From: an uncultured Dialister sp.
GTDB lineage: Bacteria > Bacillota > Negativicutes > Veillonellales > Dialisteraceae
Reading direction: 5' to 3'
Assembly: GCA_934216155.1 (NCBI GenBank)
Contig: CAKQBK010000003.1
Coordinates: forward strand, 9,750 to 73,749
DNA: 64,000 nucleotides
This document shows, one piece after another, positions 61,065 to 64,000 of the stretch. Under the pieces are notes generated by a model. It saw nothing but the letters and a program-made list of their open reading frames with translations, did no database searches and was not told where the DNA came from. The translations under genes were made by a program, and so were the position numbers. Each line of letters starts with the position of its first letter. The stretch's first letter is position 1.

Positions 61065-62954
61065 ATGGAAATTTACAAAGCAAACGTGCTTGGGTTTTGT
61101 TATGGCGTCAAAAGAGCCATGAAAATCGCGGAAAATGCGGCGAATTCTGGGATTAAGGCGGTAACTTACGGTCCTATTATCCATAACCCTCAGGTGGTTG
61201 GAAAGCTGGCTGAGAAGGGCGTTCGCCCGGTGGATGATTTAGATGCATTAACCGATGAAACTGTCATAATTCGCTCGCACGGAGTGGGCCCTTCGTGTTA
61301 TAATAAACTCAAGTGCAAAAATCTGGCCCTAATGGACGCCACATGCCCCTTTGTGAAACGAAATCAGGAAGTTACAAGACAACTGGTGGAGCAAGGGAAG
61401 CAGGTGGTACTCATCGGTGAAAAAAAGCACCCGGAAATGAAAAGTGTAGCAGAATGGGCGGTGGGACATTCTTTCCTGGTTGAAACCATGGAAGATGTAG
61501 ATGCACTTCCACCTATGGAAGAAGCCCATATCGTGACACAAACCACGTTTTCGGTGGCTTTAGCTGACCAGTTGATCGATGCGATTCGCCAAAAGGTGAA
61601 TCAGGTGTACGTCAACAAATCCATTTGTGACGCGACCATGCAAAGACAGCAGGCAGCACGTGAGCTGGCGAGGAAAGTAGATGTGATGATTGTCATCGGC
61701 GGGCGCAATAGCGCTAATACCGGTCGACTGGCAGAAGTCTGCAGAAGCGAAGGCGCTGCAGTCCATCATATCGAAACGGCGGAAGAACTAAAATTGGAAT
61801 GGTTCCGAAGCCGGGACAAGATTGGCATCACCGCCGGTGCATCCACACCGGACTGGATCATAGAGGAGGTAGTTTGTATTATGGAAAACATGAAAGAAAT
61901 GCTGGATCAGGAAGAAATGAACCTGGACGTGCATAAAGGTAGCGTAGTAGAAGGGGAAGTTGTTGATCTTTTCGACGACAAAGCATACATTTCCTTCGGC
62001 TACAAAACAGAAGCTGTTCTGCAGGCTCATGAATATTCTTTCCCGGCACCAGCATCTCTGAAAGACGTACTCAAAGTTGGCGATAAACTTCGCGTACAGA
62101 TCGTAAGCGGTGTCAAAGAAGACAGCACCATTTACGTATCCAAGATCAAAGTTGATCGTCTGGCTGATTGGGACGTAGTTGAAGAAGCATTCGAAAAAGG
62201 CGAACCTGTAGAATGCGAAGGTATCGAAGCTATCAAAGTTGGCCTTCTGGTTCAGCTCAAATCCCTGCGCGGCTTTATTCCGTTGTCTCAGGGCGATCTC
62301 CGCTTCGTACATTCCCTGCAGAGCCTGGTTGGAGTTAAATTCCCAGCTAAGATTCTCGAAGTAGACCGCACAAAGAACAGACTGGTTCTTTCCCGTAAAG
62401 CTGTACTGGAAGACCAGAGAAATACAGAAATGGATGAAATCGAAGCTGCTTATGAAAACGGCGATGTTCTCCAGGGCACTGTAAAGAAGATTATGCCATA
62501 CGGCGCATTCATTGGCATCAATGGCGTAGAAGGCCTGCTCCACATTTCCGATATCTCCTGGAAGAAGATCGGCAAAGTGGAAGATGTTCTCAAACCGGAA
62601 CAGGTTATTGACGTAAAGATCAAATCCTTCGACCGTGAAAAACAGAGAATCTCCTTCACCCACAAAGACTGCCTGCCGAACCCATGGGAAACCGCTATTC
62701 ATGACCATGCTATCGACGACGTAGTTGCTGCTAAAGTCGTAAAGATTCTTGAATTCGGCGTTATCGTTGAACTCGAAGACGGCCTCACCGGTCTGCTCCA
62801 CATCAACGAAATGACTGATGACCACAACAAGAAACCGGGAGACATCTGCCAGGTTGGCGATGACATCCAGGTTAAGATCATCAACATCGACGAATCCCGC
62901 AGAAGAATCTCCTTCAGCCTCGTTGAAGCTGCTGCTCATGACGATGCAGAATAA
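61065..62954 (+). CDS. ispH-rpsA: Fusion of 4-hydroxy-3-methylbut-2-enyl diphosphate reductase and ribosomal protein S1
   Basis: 629 aa. Residues 1-270 are IspH: Cys12 (GFCYGV), Cys94 (DATCPFV) and Cys188 (SICDATMQRQ) ligate the 4Fe-4S cluster; HNPQVV, IRSHGV, TQTTFS are family motifs. It makes IPP and DMAPP in the last MEP-pathway step. From residue 273 on there are four S1 RNA-binding repeats (GEVVDLFDDKAYISFGYK; CEGIEAIKVGLLVQLK; QGTVKKIMPYGAFIGINGVE; AAKVVKILEFGVIVELEDGL). This fusion is known in Clostridia and Negativicutes. An internal AGGAGG (61864-61869) and ATG at 61881 could also give S1 alone. Confidence 0.95.
   Translation: MEIYKANVLGFCYGVKRAMKIAENAANSGIKAVTYGPIIHNPQVVGKLAEKGVRPVDDLDALTDETVIIRSHGVGPSCYNKLKCKNLALMDATCPFVKRNQEVTRQLVEQGKQVVLIGEKKHPEMKSVAEWAVGHSFLVETMEDVDALPPMEEAHIVTQTTFSVALADQLIDAIRQKVNQVYVNKSICDATMQRQQAARELARKVDVMIVIGGRNSANTGRLAEVCRSEGAAVHHIETAEELKLEWFRSRDKIGITAGASTPDWIIEEVVCIMENMKEMLDQEEMNLDVHKGSVVEGEVVDLFDDKAYISFGYKTEAVLQAHEYSFPAPASLKDVLKVGDKLRVQIVSGVKEDSTIYVSKIKVDRLADWDVVEEAFEKGEPVECEGIEAIKVGLLVQLKSLRGFIPLSQGDLRFVHSLQSLVGVKFPAKILEVDRTKNRLVLSRKAVLEDQRNTEMDEIEAAYENGDVLQGTVKKIMPYGAFIGINGVEGLLHISDISWKKIGKVEDVLKPEQVIDVKIKSFDREKQRISFTHKDCLPNPWETAIHDHAIDDVVAAKVVKILEFGVIVELEDGLTGLLHINEMTDDHNKKPGDICQVGDDIQVKIINIDESRRRISFSLVEAAAHDDAE
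61864..61883 (+). promoter_or_regulatory. Internal Shine-Dalgarno and ATG at the IspH/S1 junction
   Basis: AGGAGG at 61864-61869, 11 nt, then ATGGAAAAC in frame exactly where the S1 part begins; a 357-aa S1 protein would result. The IspH frame reads through it as EEVVCIMENM. Confidence 0.5.
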
Positions 62955-62965
62955 TTTCTAATGCT

Positions 62966-62999
62966 AAAAAAAGACCGCTCTCGTAGCGGTCTTTTTTTG
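62966..62999 (+). terminator. ispH-rpsA terminator
   Basis: AAAAGACCGCT and AGCGGTCTTTT around CTCGT, followed by T run. Confidence 0.9.
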
Positions 63000-63004
63000 T
63001 GGGA

Positions 63005-63475
63005 ATTTTGTTGATGGTTGTTGGTTTATCGGCCGAGGCCTTTTGAGACAACTTGCTTTGAAGAAAGTGGTATGGGTTTGGGGTTTAAGGTTTAGGGGCC
63101 ATCATTCAAACCATAAAGCTTAAACCAATGGAGCTTTGTTTTTGTGTAGATTGTAACTAGTGACTGCTTGTTAATTCACTTTTGTTGAAATTTATTTATC
63201 GCAATGGTTTAGGGTTTAAGGTTTAGGGTTTGGTATTCAGCATTTAAACCTTAAACCAATGACGTTTTCAGGATCTATCATTTGTGGATGATGGACTCGG
63301 AACATAAACCTTAAACCTATAATGCAAAGGTATTTAGCGTATAGCCCGTATTTCTATGCATCTCCATGACAAAATTTCATTGCATATACTCAGTAAATAT
63401 CGAGCGTATAGATTATTGACCAGCCACTAACTAAAGAATGCGGAGAGTAAACCTAACAACTAACAACAAAATGAA
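63005..63475. repeat. RE palindrome split by an RJ element
   Basis: Left part 63005-63158: gttgatggttgttggtttat, ggtttaaggtttaggggcca, ttaaaccaatggagctttgt. Right part 63433-63475: taaagaatgcggagagtaaa, cctaacaactaacaac. Joining them gives the same right arm seen in the RE copy at 59305-59515. Confidence 0.8.
63159..63428. mobile_element. 270-bp RJ MITE-like element, copy 3 (reverse orientation)
   Basis: AGTGACTGCTTGTTAATTC ... ATTATTGACCAGCCACT, flanked by AACT at 63155-63158 and 63429-63432. Read on the minus strand it matches copy 1 at 17-286 base for base as far as I could check, with the same length. Confidence 0.85.
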
Positions 63476-63534
63476 AATTTTTCAAATTTGGTGTTGTGAT
63501 TTTGAGGCACTTCTGCAATTTTAATATATAGAAA

Positions 63535-64000
63535 GGCAGTGAGAAGTTAGAAGTGAGATGTTAGAAGTGGTATAAGTCCCATAACGGATTGTCGTACCGT
63601 TAGTGTTTTATGCCGCTAGAGCTGCCCCCTCAGCCTTCGGCAGCTCCCCCGACAGGGGAGCCGAGACAGCGGTGTAAACTTACTTAGCGGCGCACAAGTT
63701 AAAAAGCGTCGCGAGTTAGAAATAAGCTTAACGAAAATCTAATAGTAATAGGTTGTTTTTTGACATGGCTATTTCGTTTATATAGATAGAGGAATAAGTA
63801 AGCAGTTGGCTGTTAGCAGTAGGCAGAAAACAAGGCGAACCGTTAACTGCTAACAGCCAACTGCAAACTGAATTTCGTTAGGTATGATTTTGAAGGGCTG
63901 GTGCAATTTTAATATATGGAAGAGGAAATGTTGTTGGTTGATGGTTTACCCACCAAGTCCGTTTGGGGCAACTTGCCTTGGTGAAAGAGGCAATGGTTTA
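63535..64000. repeat. RB, RG and RE elements to the window end
   Basis: 63535-63565 RB arm (agtgagaagttagaagtgag); 63620-63670 gctgccccctcagccttcgg hairpin; 63685-63715 GGCGGCGCAC...GCGTCGC-like core; 63795-63870 RG (agcagttggctgttagcagt; ccgttaactgctaacagcca); 63930-64000 left RE arm running off the edge. No gene in the last 1 kb. Confidence 0.65.

Noticed and set aside
1..64000. tRNA or rRNA genes
   Set aside because: No stretch with tRNA T-loop and acceptor pairing or rRNA text was found by eye.

Overview
The window looks like chromosome from a diderm Firmicute, most likely class Negativicutes; the genus is not resolved and a Dialister-like relative is only a guess. T-box riboswitches, an IspH-S1 fusion and a B. 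subtilis-type PurF point to Bacillota. A signal-peptide-bearing beta-barrel protein ending in Phe (44.6 kb) and a YibQ-type periplasmic deacetylase point to an outer membrane. I recognised no tRNA, rRNA, transposase, phage gene or CRISPR array.

Layout. 0-0.5 kb: GIY-YIG nuclease gene split by a 270-bp MITE-like element. 0.7-14.6 kb: membrane-anchored protein, binding protein plus hybrid histidine kinase, YibQ-like deacetylase, SDR, D-2-hydroxyacid dehydrogenase, EamA transporter, Cof phosphatase, an unknown protein and two nitroreductases. 14.65-21.4 kb: a cysteine regulon with three T-box leaders that all read UGC, controlling two copies of a 36-aa membrane protein, a polar amino-acid ABC transporter, a URO-D-fold enzyme and a second binding protein. 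21.7-24.3 kb: M20 peptidase and DusB. 25.2-33.4 kb: purE-C-F-M-N-H-D. 34-41 kb: DUF-type protein, TypA, DUF1847-like and YczE-like proteins. 41.7-43.6 kb: panC with a BASS-family carrier. 44.6-50 kb: outer-membrane protein, nitrilase, M18 aminopeptidase with a secreted partner, TruA, S4. 50.4-53.1 kb: trpEG behind a tryptophan T-box. 53.5-55.3 kb: Orn/Lys/Arg decarboxylase. 55.9-63 kb: scpA-scpB-rluB-BaiN-like, cmk, plsC, ispH-rpsA.

The striking feature is the density of palindromic repeats. Nearly every intergenic gap, including those inside the purine, scp, pan and cmk-plsC clusters, holds one or more imperfect palindromes from about ten families. For reference I name them: RA (9-bp periodic arms, GTTnCTCAG), RB (arms of AGGAGTGAGGAGTG around a GC-rich core), RC (AAGGTTATAA with GCCCTTCGGGC), RD (CGACCGGTCG with CACTAGCGG), RE (GGTTTAAGGTTT), RF (GACTGGTGACTGG), RG (GTTAACAGTTTACAG), RH (GGAAACGCTGATT), RI (55-57-bp units beginning GGTTCTGTAGCGATGG), RJ (MITE with AGTG/CACT ends). 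They are nested in each other, often abut stop codons, and one sits inside a T-box riboswitch.

Two related structured RNAs with strong promoters and terminators (near 8.9 and 36.0 kb, minus strand) do not match an RNA class I can name with confidence. All coordinates of repeats and RNA ends are by eye and accurate to roughly 10 bases; no similarity search or folding program was run.
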